Of a stretch of DNA of 64,000 nt, positions 17,798 through 30,283 are shown one piece after another. Within the stretch, counting starts at the first letter, position 1. Every line of letters begins with the position of its first letter. A model generated the notes under the pieces. That model worked only from the letters and a program-made list of their open reading frames with translations. It was not told where the DNA came from and made no database searches. Location: the NCBI GenBank assembly GCA_009829735.1, contig CM020619.1, forward strand, positions 21,495,598 to 21,559,597, read 5' to 3'. The translations under genes and the position numbers were made by a program. The DNA comes from Pyropia yezoensis. Lineage: Eukaryota; Rhodophyta; Bangiophyceae; Bangiales; Bangiaceae.

Positions 17798-20700
17798 TTA
17801 ATCGCTCGCCGCCCCCCCGCCGGCCCCCGCTGGTGACGCGTCCTCGCCGCCGCTGCCGCCGCCGCCGCCGGGGGCGGCCACCCCCAAATACGCGGCAAGC
17901 GCGCCCTCACTGAAGTCACTCGAGCTCCCCGCCCCCCCGTCGCTGCCGCCGCCCCCCCCCCCGCCGCCGTCGGGCACCCCCCCGCGGCGGCGGGGGGGAG
18001 GGCGCTTGGCGCCCACCCCCAGCCGGCGGGCCTTGCGGAGCCCCCCCCCCCCCCCCCACCCCCGCCAGCCGGTGCGGCCCCCCGCCGCCGCGGGCGCTTC
18101 TTCCGCCGCCGCCCCACCCCGCCAGCGTCGTCGCTGTCGCCGCCGTCGACGGCGGCGGCGAAAAAGGCGTCCAGGTCGCTCTCCCCCGCGCTGTCGTCGC
18201 CGTCACTCCCGGCGCCGCCGGCGGCGGCCCGCGCCTGCCGCCGCCGCCGGCGCGCCGCCCGGTCGGCGGCGGCGGGCGCGTCGGCGCCGCCCGCCGCGGC
18301 CGGCAGGGCCGCCGCGTAGGCCGCCGCGGCCGCCTGCGTCAGCGGCGCCAGCGCGTCGGCGGCAACGACCGGCGCCAGCGGGAGGGCGGCGAGGAAGGCG
18401 GCCACCACCTCCCGCCCCGTGGCGGCAAGGACCGCCAGGACGGTCACGTCGGGGACGGGGGGGGGCGCCCCGGGGGGGGGGGGGGGGGGGGGGGCGCGGC
18501 CACCGCCGGCTGGTGGTGGCCCCACCGGCCGGCCGCCGCCGCCACCGCCACCACCGGCGGCGGCGGCGACGGTGACGGCGCGGGGGGTGGCTTGGCGCCC
18601 GCCACCGCGGCGGCAGCGTCGGCGCCGCCCGCGGCGGCGGCGAGCGCGAGGACGCCCCCAAAAAAGGCCACCACCTCCACGTGAAAAAAGAGGGCGCGGC
18701 GGCGCCCCTGGCCGGCGGCGCGCCACAGCCCCCGCAGCAGCTGCGCGGCGGCGACCGCCACCGCCGGCGGCACCGCCGCGGGGGGGGACGCGGGGGGGGG
18801 GGCGACGCCGGCGGCGGCGGCGGCGGCGGCCACCGCGGGGGCCACCGCCGCGGTGAGGGCGCGGAGGACCCGCGCGTCGAGGAGGCGGCCGAGCACCCAG
18901 CTGGGGGGGGGGGGGAGGGGGGGGGGGGGACGGGCTCGCCCCGCGGCCGCCACCCGCGGCCGCGTCGTCGGCGGAACCGTAAAAGGCGGTGGGGGGGATG
19001 ATGCTCCCCCGGTCGCGGGCGGCGGCCTTGTCGTCGGCCCCACTCCCGTCGCCGTCCTTGCCGTCGCCCTCCTTGTCGTGTCCCTCCTTGTCGCTCCCGC
19101 CCTTGTCGTCGTCGGCCCCACTACCGCCACCGCCGTCGTCGGCCTCGCCGTCGACGCCGGGCCCCTTTGCGGGCGCGAGCCCACACGCCGCCTCGACGCG
19201 CGCCAGCTCTGCCACCACCGCCGCGTCGACGGGCTCGTCCGGCTCGTCGGCGGCGCCCGCCGCGTCGGCGACGCCCGCCGCGTCGGCGGCGGCCGACGCG
19301 TCGACCGCCGCAAACATCTCCTCGTCCTCGGCGTCGCGCCGGGCGCGGTCCGCGTCCCGGCGGGCGCGGTCCGCGTCGACGGGAGAGGGGGGGGGGGGGG
19401 GTGAGGAGGGCGGAGGGGAACCCCCGCCGCCACTGCCGCCACCGCCACGGCTGCCGCCGTTGCGGTCGGCGTCGCTGCCGCCGCCACCCCCACCGCCGCC
19501 CCCGTCGCTATCGTTGGCGTCAGCGTCCAGGTCGCGCGCAATCAGCCGCGGGCGCTTGCGCCGCCGCCGCACCCCCGCCGCAGACCCGTCAGACGCACCC
19601 CCCTCCGACGCCGACCCGTCGGCCGCCGCCGCCGCGGCCGCCGCCGGCGGCCGCCCGCCGGCGCCCTCCCCCCCCCCATCCGACGCGTCCGCGTCCGACT
19701 CCTCCGACTCGGAGTCCGCGTCCGCGTCGGGGACGAGGAAGCCGTCCATGCCCGCGCCGGCGCCCCCCCCCCCCCCCCTCCTCCTCCTCATCCCCTTTGG
19801 TGCCGTCACCCCCCTCGTCGTCACTGCCCAGCACGGCCCCCCGGTCGGCCGACCGCCGGGGCGCCGCCGCCGCCCGCAGCGCCGCGTCGGCACACGCGCC
19901 GACGGCGGAGGCGGCGAGCAGCACCCCCCCCGCGAGGACGTCCCCCCCCCACACCCGCGCCACCGCCCAGCCGCGGAGCACGTCGGCGCCCGCCGACGCG
20001 GCCGCCTCGGACGCGTACACGTCTGCCTCGACGGCGGCGGCGAGCGCCCGCGTCTCAGCCGCATCAGCGGCGGTGGCAGCGGCAGCGGCAGCGGCGGCCG
20101 CCGCGTCGGCGTCCGAGTCGTTACAGTCGCTGGCCGCCGCCGCGGCCGCAACGGCGGCGGCGGCGGCGGCGGCGGCGGGCGGCGGCACCGCCGACGGGCC
20201 CGCCTCGGCGGCGAGCGCGCGGAGGAGGGAGAGGCTCTCAGCCGCCGCCGCCACCGCCAGCCGCACGTCAATGGCGGCGGCCGCGTCCGCGCCGCCGGCG
20301 GCGGCGCCGCCCATCCCGCCGCCGCCAATGCCCGCGCCGCCCACCCCGCCGTGCTCGGCCGCCGCGGCGAGGCAGTCGAGCGCAAAGCGCACCGACTCGG
20401 CCTCGAGCGCCACCGCCACCGGCGCCCACCCCCGCGGCGGCGGCCCCGGCACGCCCCACGCCGGCGGCACGGCCGCGTCGAGGGCGGCGGCGACGCCGCC
20501 GCCGCCGGCGCCACCCAACCCCCCGCCTCCGCCCCCCCCCCTACCACCGCCGCCCCCCCCCCCCCCCCGCCCCCGCCGCTCCCCCCCCCGGGCCCGTCAC
20601 CGCCAGGGGCACCCCCCCCCGCCCCCGCACCAGCGCCGGCAGGGCGGCGGCGAGCGCCAGGAAGGCCCGCCGCCCCGCCACAAGCCGGCCGTCCGTGTCT

Positions 20701-20826
20701 GGGAGCGCCCCCGCGGCGGCCTCGGCGGCCAGCCGCCCCCGCAGCGTCGACAGGAGCCCCTCATAGGCGGTGCGGCCGAGCGCCGACGCCGCCCGCGACG
20801 CCGCCGCCACCGCCGCGGGCGACGGG

Positions 20827-20857
<31 letters not shown>

Positions 20858-22759
20858 CGGCGGCGGCGGCGGTGCCCAGCGGCAGCCGGCCGCCCCGGGT
20901 GGCCACCCCCGTTGCCACCCCGAGCAGCACCGCGGGGGCGGTGTGGGAGGTGGGCGCCGCCACCGCCGCTTCCCGCGCCGTTGCCACGCGGGTGGTCAGG
21001 GCGGGCGCCGCGGCGGCAGCCGCCGATGCCGTCGCCGTCGCGCCGCCACCACTGCCGCCGCCGTCGCCGTCGCCGCCGCCACCATCCACGGGGGTGCTGC
21101 CGGCAGCAGCCGCGGCGGCGGGCGCCGCCGCCGCCACCGACACCACCGCAATCTGCCCGCTGTGCCGCGACTGCCACGCCACCCCCGCCGCGGCGGCCGG
21201 GTCCATGACGCCCAGGCGGGCGCGCTCCGCGGCCATGGCCGAGCGAAGGCCCCCGCCGCCGCCCCCACCCCCAACCCCACCCCCGACGCGGCGGCGGGGG
21301 AACCCGCCGCCCGCCTGCCCGCCGCCACCCGCCGCCGACACGGCCGTGCGAGCGGCCAACGGCGGCCGCCCCCCCCCCCCCCCCACGCGTGCCGACGGGG
21401 ACCACGACAGCAGGGAGGCACCACTCCCCCCCCGCCGGCGGGCCGCGGCGGCGGCGGCGGCGGCGGCCGCCGCCGCCGCCCGTCGGGCGCGGCCCGCAGC
21501 GAGCGCGGCGGCGAGCCCCCCCCCCCCCCCCCGACGCCAACGGCGGCGGCGTACACCTGCGCGCCCAGCCACAGGACCGGCGGCGCCTGCGACGCCGCCG
21601 CGTCCTCATCCCCGTACAGCGCGCCGAGCACCCCCCACACGTCGGCCCGCCCGGCGGCGGCGGCGACCGCCGCGGCGGTCGCCGCGGCGCGGCGGCCGAT
21701 GGCCGCGTCGTGCCCCCCCCGCAGCGGGGAGAGGACGTTGCGGAGGAGCGTTAGGGACAGTTCCATCTTGGCGTCCACGGCGGCCGCCGCCGAGGGCGGC
21801 TCCCCCGCCGCCACCGACGCGGTCTTGGCCGCCACTTGCGCGTGCAGCAGCGCCGCCAGCGCGTCGACGGCCGTGACGGGGCTCCCCGCCACGGGGGGGG
21901 TCACCAGCGCCTCCCGCAGGGGGAGGGTGTCCACGTCCAGGGACCGCGTGTCCACCGGCGGCGGGCCCGCTGCCGCCGACGACTCCTCCCCACCGTCGGC
22001 GCCGCCGCCCCAGCCGCCACCGCCACCACCGCCGCCACCGCCGCCGCCGACGCCCTCGTCCGAGATGAGCGGAAAGGGGACGGGCATGGTCAGCTGCACG
22101 AGCACCTTGGCGGCCTGGAAGAGCACCCGCGCCCACCGGCGGTCGGCGGCGGCGGCAACGGCCGCCGCGTCGGCCGCGGCCGCATCCCGGCCCGCCGCCG
22201 CCTCCACGTGCGTCACGTGCACCGCCGCCGCAACGGCGGCGACCGTGGCGCCCACCCCCCACCGGCCGAGGAGCGCCCGCGCCGGCTGGGTGGCCACCGG
22301 GTCCCGCAGCAGCGCGGCGGTCAGGTCCACCAGCGGGCCCTTGACGCGGCCGCCCAGGTCGCCGCCGGCCGGCCGCCGGCTGCCGCCCCCGGCGGCCCGG
22401 TCGTCGGCCCACTCGCCGAGCGCACTCCGCAGCGCGTTGACCGCCAGCGTCAGGCTCCGCGCCGTCCGCCGGGGCACGTCGGGGGGGGGGGCCGCCGCCA
22501 CTGCCGCCGCCCGCGGCCGGGGCGCCCGCGGGCGGCCGACGGCGGGCCGGCCGGCCGCGGCGGGGGGGGTGCCCGTAACACCACCGCCGCCGACGCCGGG
22601 GGGGTGGCCGGGGGGGGGGGGGGGGGGCGGTTCCACGCCCGCCTCGGCGGCAAGGTCCGCCAGGTGGCGCTCCCGCCGCGCCGTGTCGGCCGGTGGCCGC
22701 GGGCGGCGGGCGCCAAGGGGGGTGCCCCGGGGGAGGGGGGGGGGCGTGGCTGTTGCCAT
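17798..22759 (-). CDS. TIMELESS/Tof1/Swi1-like replication fork protection protein
   Basis: ATG at 22759, TAA at 17800-17798. The N-terminal TIMELESS pattern is clear: AVNALRSALGEWADD, VDLTAALLRDP with ARALLGRWGVGATV (family: a DNA-linked helical repeat before the conserved strand), AKVLVQLTMPVPFPL, and LSLTLLRNVLSPL. Downstream blocks also fit: VLGRLLDARVLRALTAAV and AAQLLRGLWRAAGQGRRRAL with LFFHVEVVAFFGGVLA. Acidic, Ser-rich and basic tracts fill the rest. In the family this protein works with Tipin/Csm3 and Claspin/Mrc1 to stabilise stalled forks in the nucleus. Coding changes frame about six times, each time at a G or C run (near 21525, 20560, 19770, 18915, 18480, 18045), so the homopolymer lengths are suspect. 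Confidence 0.7.
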
Positions 22760-25100
22760 GATGGACTGGTGGAGGACGTCGGGGGGGGTGAGGGACAGCG
22801 CAGCAGGAAAGGGAAAGGGTGGCCGGGCGTGGCGGGGAACGGCAGAGGGTGGCCGGCCGCCGGGGGGGGGGAGGGACGGAGGGTATACGGTGGCTGTGGA
22901 GGAAGGGGGGGGGAAGGTACGAGGGCAGGCAGTGGGAGCGGCGCGGCGAATAGAGCCGAAGAGGCAGGCCGCACGGCTGCCAATCCCGCCGACGAGGCGG
23001 CGCTGCCACCCGCAACGGCGAGCGTGACGCCTGCACGGCGAGGGAGCACGACGAGTAAGGGGATGGAAAGAGCGGGCGGTGTGGGCTTGTGTGTGGTCGA
23101 CTGCACAGCCGCGACGCGCCCGGCAAGCGGCGTGGCGCGGCCGCCGGCCGACCCAGGCACGACAACCCCGCCCAGCACTCCCGGCCGCGTGAGGCGCGGC
23201 GGCAGTAGCTGGCGCGGGAACCGCGGGACCGCCGCAGTGATGGCGCGCGGCGTGCCCGGTGGGCCGCCTCTGCGGGGATCAGCCCCTGGCTGGCGCGCCC
23301 TGCACGGGATGCCTGCCGTTCGCACTCCCCGCCGCGCTCGCGCTCGCGCCACGGTGGAGAAAATCGAGATGGATTCCCCTCCTCTCTACCGTTTCCGCTG
23401 AATCGTAGCAGTGGATTAGTATTGCAATATCTGTACTGTACACGGATGTGTGCCCATTTCCCTGAAAGTGGGTCTGCTACGCTCTATTGATGATTGGTCA
23501 ACGCGTGGCAAGGCATGGTCATCCCCGACGGCCGCCCGAGGTGACGTGCTCCACCGCCGCCACCGCCATGGCCACCTCCGCCGCCGCTGCCGCCAACGTC
23601 GTCCGCGTCACCCGTGCGGACGCTCGTGACCATGGCAGTCGTGCCGGTGGTGGGCGGCGCCCAGCACGGGTCGTCTGCGGCCTCGCGGGGCCCCCGGGGC
23701 CCCGCGGGCCGCGGCAGCGTCCCCGGCGCGGGACTCGGACCCGGCGGCCGTGGCGGCACTGCTCGCAGCGGTGGGCGACGACCGTTGGCACGCGGCGCAA
23801 GCGGCTCGGGCCAGCGGGCGGCGACGGGGCCGACGCACGCTGTCGCACCTCGACGGTGGTGGCGGCGGGGCGGCGGACACGCGCCGCAAAGGACGGCGGA
23901 CGGGGCAGCAACGTCTTGTTTGGCCTCGTTGTTCGCAGGGTGGGCGACACTCACGCCCTGGTCTTCCTTCTTCCCCACTGCATCCGCCCGCTGTCTTTTC
24001 GGCCACACGCACCCACATCACCCACAGTCCCTGAATCGGTACGTGTGGAAACGCCCAAAGGGCAGCGGGGACGCCCACCCACGCCCTTGCCGGCGGCGCC
24101 TGGGCGAGCCCGTGCGGCGGCAGGGGGTCCGCCTTTGTCACTGCGGCCGTCGGAGGCGCCGGTCGCGCCCCGCTCTCTAGCCACCCCCGCCGCCCCACCC
24201 TCACGGCGCTCCCTGCCGCCACCGTAGCTGGGCTGGCGGCGGCGACCACAACCCGACCAGCCTGGCAAAGGTCTGCCTCACCTCCACCGCTGCAGCCGTG
24301 AGCTCCGTGAACGCCGCCGCGGCGGCTCCCGCGGGGGGATGAGTGGTCGTGCGGCGGTGGCACCGGCGGTATCGTCGGCGGCATTTGACGGCGGCAGCCT
24401 CCCGCCCCCGGGCCCTGCCCCTGCTATCCCACTGGTCACGATGTGGCCGCCGCGGCGGCGGCCGTGGATGCGGGGATAGCAGCGAGGCGGCCCGCCTGCG
24501 GCTGATGCCCCAGCGAGAGGTGAAGGCTGTGGGTCAGGGGGGTGGCGGCGGTGACGGCATGGGCGTTGGAGAGTGGGAAGGGGAACGAGGTGGGCGGAAA
24601 GGAGCATTGGCGGCAACCACACGGCCCCCCCTTCCCCATGCCCCTCTGAGGATACATGCAGGGTCCGCCGGCGGGGTTGGCAGCGCGGGGCGCCTGCCAG
24701 TCACGCGACGCGGCGGTGCGACCACGTCGGGGTGCCCCCCACCCGGCGGGCACCCCACAGAGCACGACGGCGTCAAAAAAGGAGGGGACCGCCGTCCGGA
24801 ATGCTTTCCTTTGCGGGGGGGGGGGGGGAGGGGAACTGCTGCTTCTCGCAGCCCCACCAGTCAACCAGCCAGGGGGGGGCATGGAGGGCGGCCACGCCAT
24901 TGAGGTGAGGGGGGGGGGAGCGCAGGGGAGAGGGGGGGGGAGCGCAGGGGAGAGTGGGGGGGGGCCTGGGGCGGTGCGCGGGCGGGGGAGTGGGGTCCTG
25001 GCGCTGGCCGAAAACAACTGCCGCGGCTTGTGGCGTTCTGGCCTTCGGGGACAGGCGGGCCCTCGGTGAGATGACTTGGGACCCGGTCGGTAGTGCTACG
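22760..25100. other. No confidently identified gene
   Basis: 22760-23400 should hold the TIMELESS-like promoter. On the + strand at about 23720-23950 a short frame reads SDPAAVAALLAAVGDDRWHA, which looks like helical protein, but I cannot extend it or name it. 24300-25060 is G-rich with short repeats such as GGGGGGGAGCGCAGGGGAGA twice near 24905-24955. I see nothing else. Confidence 0.4.
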
Positions 25101-25403
25101 TCGTCACAATAAACTAGATCTCGAACGAGCGGCGTGTCGAGAATACTGATGCACTGTAACCCGTGTCAGCCAAACTTTGATAGCAGACTTGGATGTGGAT
25201 CGGTGCGAGTATCCCACCCATCCTGTGATGCGCGCCACTTGAACTGTAACTCTCAGACCTCGATGGTCTGCCTTTGTGTTGGACCTCGAGGGAGCAGCAG
25301 AGCTGTGCTGCGATTGGCTGTCGGTGGATCCAGACAGAGCGGAGCAAAAGAGGTGTGCTGTGATTGGCTGACGGGGGATCAAGATCGAGCAGTGTAGCGA
25401 CCA

Positions 25404-25675
25404 CAACACGGGCTCGGTTGCCGCACAGTTCCAGCGCGCACGCGCGGTGCCAGCGGCCCGCTGCGGCAAAGTGGAGACGTCAGCACGGGCCCGTTTGGGG
25501 CACGTTTTGGGGTGCGCTCCGAGACCTAGCGGCCAGCTGCGGCCGAGTGCAGACGACAGCACAGGCCCTTTTGCCCCACGCCTCTGGGTGCGCTTTGAGT
25601 CCGGGCGGCGAGCTGCTATGGAGTGGGGACCACACCACTCTCTCTTTTGCGCCACACTTTCCGGCCTGGGTCCGA
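25404..25675. repeat. 76-bp tandem repeat, about 3.5 copies
   Basis: Related units start near 25451, 25527 and 25603 (shared AGCGGCC-GCTGCGGC, AGTG-AGACG, CAGCAC-GGCCC, TTTGGGGCAC), with a partial unit before them. Just upstream, GTGCTG-GATTGGCTG occurs twice about 48 bp apart (near 25305 and 25353). No coding signal is visible; it may be the end of the transposase-like unit to the right. Confidence 0.65.
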
Positions 25676-25861
25676 TACACAGTCAGCGCACAACCACTTG
25701 GGCGGTAAAAAATATATAGCACGCACGAAGGCGGTCATCGCAGCTGCACAAGCGCTGTCGGGAACCGTCGCGGCGGGCACACGGCCCGTGCCCTTCCCTC
25801 TGGCATGCCTGTGAGGTGATCCGCGTGCAAGACGTCTGCTCCCCATGCGGCACGCGGCAGC

Positions 25862-27297
25862 TCAGTCCCCCATCTCAGGGAAGAATGCGTTGACCAAGTA
25901 GCGCATATCAACCACCTCCGTCCCAGTCTCGCCAAAGGACGGCGGCGCCACGCCGAGCCCCCGACGGACACAAAGGTCAGCAACATCCGGTACGATGTGG
26001 ACCACGCGGAGAATGTCGGCGACCCTCACCACGCGGAGGCGCACGTGCTCACGGGTGGCAGGCAGGGCTGCGACCCCGCCCAAGCCCCAACGAAGCAAGG
26101 TGCAGCCCCTAGCCGTCAATGGGCACTCCTCAGACCCCTCGACGCGCTCCATCTCAGCCACAACAGCAAATTCATCACCGTCCGCACGCCGCCACAGCAA
26201 GCGCAACTGCCCGTAGCTCTCAGCCGCATCTGCTGGTGCGCTGTCGTGACGAAATGCAATGTGGTCGTACCATGCACTGCCATGGTAAGACGCGGAGGCA
26301 TACACAAGCTGCCGCTGGGGGGGGCCGTGAAGAAGTCAGGCATTGATAAAGACGTGCGACGGTACTGCAGGGCGGGCAGCAGGACCCACATGGAGGAGAA
26401 TGTGTAGTCCGGCAAGCCCAGGGCACTTCTCCAGATCCTCGATGAGCAGGTGGGGGAGATGAAGCGCGCTCTCCGACCGCGCCGCGCGAGGGCGCTGGCT
26501 GGCGGAGCCCGCGGCATCCCCACGCTCCCCGCGGAGGAGTTCCAGTGCCTTCGAGTTACGACGAAGCACTGCTCGTGTGCCCTGCGCGTGCCGCACAAGC
26601 TGACGCGTGTAGTCCAGCCGCTTGTTTGTCCGTAAGTAGTGCTTTTTGTCGTCCTTGTGCATGCTCTCGTTGGTGCTTGTGCTACCATTCGAGCACGTTG
26701 CATGGTAGCGTACGGCGTCGAGCAGGTGGCAGAGCAAGCGGTGAAATTTTGTACTCCGCATCTCGCCTAGGATGGGCGTGACGTACCGCAAGAGAAATTC
26801 CCGCGCCTGCTCATCCATAGCCGCTGCCTCGGTAAGGGTCATGCTCGTTACAGCGGCAGGACCCAGATGCCGGCTAATGCGTCCTACCAGGAGCGCATAC
26901 TCGGCAAACGTTGCCGTGATAGCAGCATGAAGGGTGTATCAGGAAACGCCTCACAATAACGGCCCCAGTCGAAGCCTTTGTTAGCACCAGAAGTGGTGCT
27001 CTCCTCCGCGGCATCCTCGTCCCCGTCCCCGCCATTCGGGGTGTGGCCGTTCGCCACGCCCCCCCCCGCCCCCGCCGCTGCCGCTGCCGCTGTCGTCGCC
27101 GTCGCTCCCCTCCCTGGCCGCCGCGGCGGCTGCCGCCAGCCCCCCTCAGCGGCGCCCCCCCCGGTCATGCTGGGCTTATGTACACGTCCGATGAAAAACG
27201 GCCGAGCAGATGATACGAACCCACTGTGCCACGCGCCCATCGTCCGACATGTTCTGTGCATTGCGGCATAGGGCACGCCGCGCCTGTGCCGGTGCAC
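25862..27297 (-). pseudogene. Transposase-like unit 1, decayed, family not recognised
   Basis: Three consecutive minus-strand open pieces read in order: 27297-26884 (ends KGFDWGRYCEAFPDTPFMLL after a GC-rich linker), 26906-26336 (TFAEYALLVGRISRHLGPA, then STKFHRLLCHLLDAVRYH and NGSTSTNESMHKDDKKHYL) and 26305-25862 (GSAWYDHIAFRH, YGQLRLLWRR, RVVHIVPDVADLC, and a C-terminal RYLVNAFFPEMGD). The K-x-H-x-L-x2-H and E-x2-H spacing and the IVPD end resemble uncharacterised eukaryotic DNA-transposon transposases. Frames are broken between pieces. I cannot assign a superfamily. Confidence 0.45.
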
Positions 27298-27324
27298 GCC
27301 TGTCAGAAAGAAAACAGGTCTCCT

Positions 27325-28245
27325 TTAGTCTTCAAGCAATCGCATCATGCACGCCGTTTTTGCTTTCATAAGCTCCTCGTAGTGGTCCTTCGCCAGCAAC
27401 ATTTCAGATTCATCGTCCGGGGCAGGTACAGCACTATTTGGCAGGCCACGCCTGTACGTATCCACTCTTCGCATGGCGACTGCGAGGTTGTCGCGCGCCC
27501 ACTTCACCCCGTCCTTTTGAGCGCAGGAGTCGGACACAAGGCGGGCCTCCCCGGCGAGCGCCTTCCCAGCGCTGGTCCGCTTGTCATCGGCGCGCGTGGC
27601 GCATCTGGCGTGGAGTAGAGCGGGCTTTCTTCGCTTGCCGTGGGTGTAGGAGGCGTCGCCGGGAGCCCGGCTGACAGCTGCCCGTCGCGCGTAGTCAAAG
27701 CAGCTAACCAGGAACGTGTCGGCTGCGTTGTGTGACGAATACAAGTTGTAATGCCCGTGCCAGGCCTCCAGGTCTTGCTCGCTAAACCGACCCAAACTGC
27801 CAAGCCGCGCCAAGAAGTCGGGAGCATGGCACACAAGCGTGTGTAGCTTGGGGGTCACACTGACCGACTCAAATCCAGCCATCAGGCCGTCCCAGTACAG
27901 CGCGGTGCGGCGGCGGAAAGACGCCACGTCATCTATTGAACAGGTCGCCACGCTGGTCAAAAACGGGGAGCGGCTCCCACCAGGTGCCACACGCTGCGGT
28001 GTAAACGGCACTTGCGGTCTGGGGCGCAGCTCGGGCGAGGAGCTCGCAGACCAATGACAGGTGCCGCCCAATGCGCTGGCACTGCCGCCCCTCGAACGAG
28101 CCCCCAAATTACGGCACAGGCTTGACGCCCGCGCCGTGTCGGAGCACTTGGGCAAGGTCTGATGTGTACACGTCGGCCCGTGCCATGCCGCCGAAAAAGT
28201 AGACAATCTCAATCCCCAGCCGCAGGAGCCACACGGTGATGCCAA
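27325..28245 (-). pseudogene. Transposase-like unit 2, C-terminal part
   Basis: The open frame ends at 27325. It contains TPKLHTLVCHAPDFLARLG and GSLGRFSEQDLEAWHGHYN, the same K-x-H-x-L-x2-H then E-x2-H arrangement as unit 1, followed by a charged tail ending CMMRLLED. The upstream frame (about 28245-28050) is a different, probably non-coding translation, so the true start is unclear. It continues the coding from the pieces at 28109-28819. Confidence 0.45.
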
Positions 28246-28819
28246 GCGTCACATGAAGCGGCATGGGAGAGATTTGGCTGGGGTCCACAACGATGAGCGG
28301 GCGCGGCTCAATAGAGAGGTGCGCTTCCAATGGGAGTGGTTCAGGCCGGTCTGCGTTGCTGGCCTCCGAAAATGCCGCCGACATTTCCTCCAGCTGCTGC
28401 CGCGTCCGCAGCTCGCCAGGTGCACGGCTCCCGTCCTGCGTACAGCCATATCTGGCCACCAGGTCCCCTTTCGTCTTGGTGCGCCTGTGCATGACTGTAC
28501 ACTGTAGGCAAGGCATTCGGCTGCTTGCGCCCATATGGCCAAGCCACGTTTACAGAAAATTGAAGTCCCCCGTCAATATTAGACGAACGGCGCGCCGCCC
28601 ACCCCCGACCACCACACCAGTTGACCGCCGCGAAGCAATGTCCGGCACGTACACGTCCGCCATTCTGGACAGGGCCTCGTGGTCGTCCTTGTCGCACGGG
28701 AAGACGCGGTACAGGATGGTGTTGCCCCGGCTACAGGGATGGGCTTGATTGACGCATGACACGACCGCTTTACATGAGCTTAGTGAGCCCCCCTTGTCAA
28801 GACCAAAACATAGCTGCAC
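28109..28819 (-). pseudogene. Transposase-like unit 2, central part (two frames)
   Basis: 28819-28550 carries DKGGSLSSCKAVVSCVNQAH and VRLILTGDFNFL. A frame change near 28545 leads to 28534-28109 with GASSRMPCLQC, a Cys pair, and PLHVTLGITVWLLRLGIEIV. A G-D-x-x-F-L block, then a G-x-S-S-x2-PC-x2-C block, then PLH-x2-LGI is a recurring order in uncharacterised eukaryotic transposases. The frameshift shows decay. Confidence 0.42.
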
Positions 28820-28894
28820 ATCGCGGACCGTCGTCTCGTGCTCAGCACTGGGGCTTTCTTGGCCCTTAAACGTAGAGACGGCTGCAATCTCTTG

Positions 28895-29608
28895 TCAGTT
28901 CGCCCCGCGCAGGGCCCGCTCAACGAATTCGCCACGGCCGACCAGGTCGTTAAAAAGGCCTTGGACTGCCGCTTGCAGGCTGACCAAAAACGCCCCTTGG
29001 CCGTTGGTAGTTGCTTGGCTCTGTGGCAATGCTTGAGCGCTCCGCAGGTCCTCCCGCCTGGTCTCTCGGCTGGTCAATCCCGACGATGCGCCGCCAAGAA
29101 ACAGTCGCACCCGCTGCCACACAGCTCCGCTGATGTTGTTGTCCAACATAAATTGAGTCTGCTCCCGCACAGGGATGATCGCCCGAGCGACACCACTTGG
29201 AACCACAGCGACACCCTCGCTCTGAGTGGCCCTCAGACACGAGTCGGTCACGGCCGCCGCCAATAATCCAGGGTCAATCCCGAGGATCCGACCAATGGCT
29301 GTGGCAGCCAAGGCTGCGCGACGCCGCACCTGGCGGGGACCGACAACAGCCTTGAGAGGCGCCGTCTCTCGGTAGTAGACAATAGACTGTCCCTTTTCAG
29401 AGACCTTCATTTGTTCAGGCCTTGTGGCAGCTATATATCGCTGGTGCAAAGCAGCGACCAATGAAACGCACTCGGCGCTCAACGACGGGTACGTCGCGTG
29501 CGCCACCCGCAAGGCTTTCGACACCTCACGGTTGGTAGGGCCGGCAGGGCTAATGCTGACACCCGGATAGGTCTGCGCGCCCCTGTCTCTGGGTGTCGCT
29601 GATGCCAC
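28895..29608 (-). pseudogene. Transposase-like unit 2, N-terminal region
   Basis: A 237-codon open frame with normal amino acid mix (SKALRVAHATYPSLSAECVS, GQSIVYYRETAPLKAVV, IDPGLLAAAVTDSCLRATQ). I recognise no domain. Position and strand suggest it belongs to the unit at 27325-28819. It starts at a non-ATG codon, so its 5' end is uncertain. Confidence 0.4.
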
Positions 29609-29665
29609 GTCAACGCCGGCGAGGGCGACGCGGCGGGAGGTCGGTGGCCACCGTGGGGGGATGCT

Positions 29666-30010
29666 TCAGCTGTAGCCGGTGACCACACAAAACTCGTGGG
29701 TCACCCGCGTCGGGTCAGGTGCGGAGCTTGTCGGTGCCGCTCCCGCAGAGCCACCACTGGTGGTCACAGGGGCTGCTTGGCCATACGTCCGTCGGCCGTG
29801 ACCAACAGTACTGGGCGGAGCAAGGGCGGCTCGGGCCGCCACGTAGCGAGCGCGGTTGTAGCACGTTTGGCACGTGCCCAGCGGAATTCCAGACGCGTCT
29901 GTTCGTCTTGAAACGGAACATTTCCGGAGCGGAGCAGCTGCCACCAGCAGTGCAGCCGCGTCATCGTCGTTCAGCCCCGTCTGGACAGCGTCCCTCCACA
30001 GTCGGGCCGA
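29666..30010 (-). pseudogene. Small Cys-containing ORF at the head of unit 2
   Basis: Reads LNDDDAAALLVAAAPLRKCS, then LGTCQTCYNRARYVAARAAL, and ends near VTHEFCVVTGYS. CS(x)n-C-x2-C may be a small zinc-binding motif, as at the N-terminus of many transposases. Evidence is weak. Confidence 0.3.
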
Positions 30011-30283
30011 ACGACAGTCCCGCAAGAATGGGGCTGTACAGCTGAGACAGACGAAAGCCTGAGGGGGGCTGAGGAAAGCCCCGCGGACGAGGGAGATCGC
30101 TCGCTCACTGGCAGAAAAAAAACACAGAGTCGTACCCATCCAGCGACACAAACGAGGGTGTAGCGACAAAAGTAGCATAGGAAAGTGTGGTACACAAAGA
30201 CAGGGCATGATCAGGTGGCTGTTCCGCACCCAGCCACCAAGTCTACTAAAAAATGTGCGTAGCGATCGATGGAGAATGGGCAC

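Noticed and set aside
23484-24384. Several overlapping open frames on both strands
   Set aside because: Apart from a short helical-looking stretch near 23750, no frame extends into a recognisable protein.
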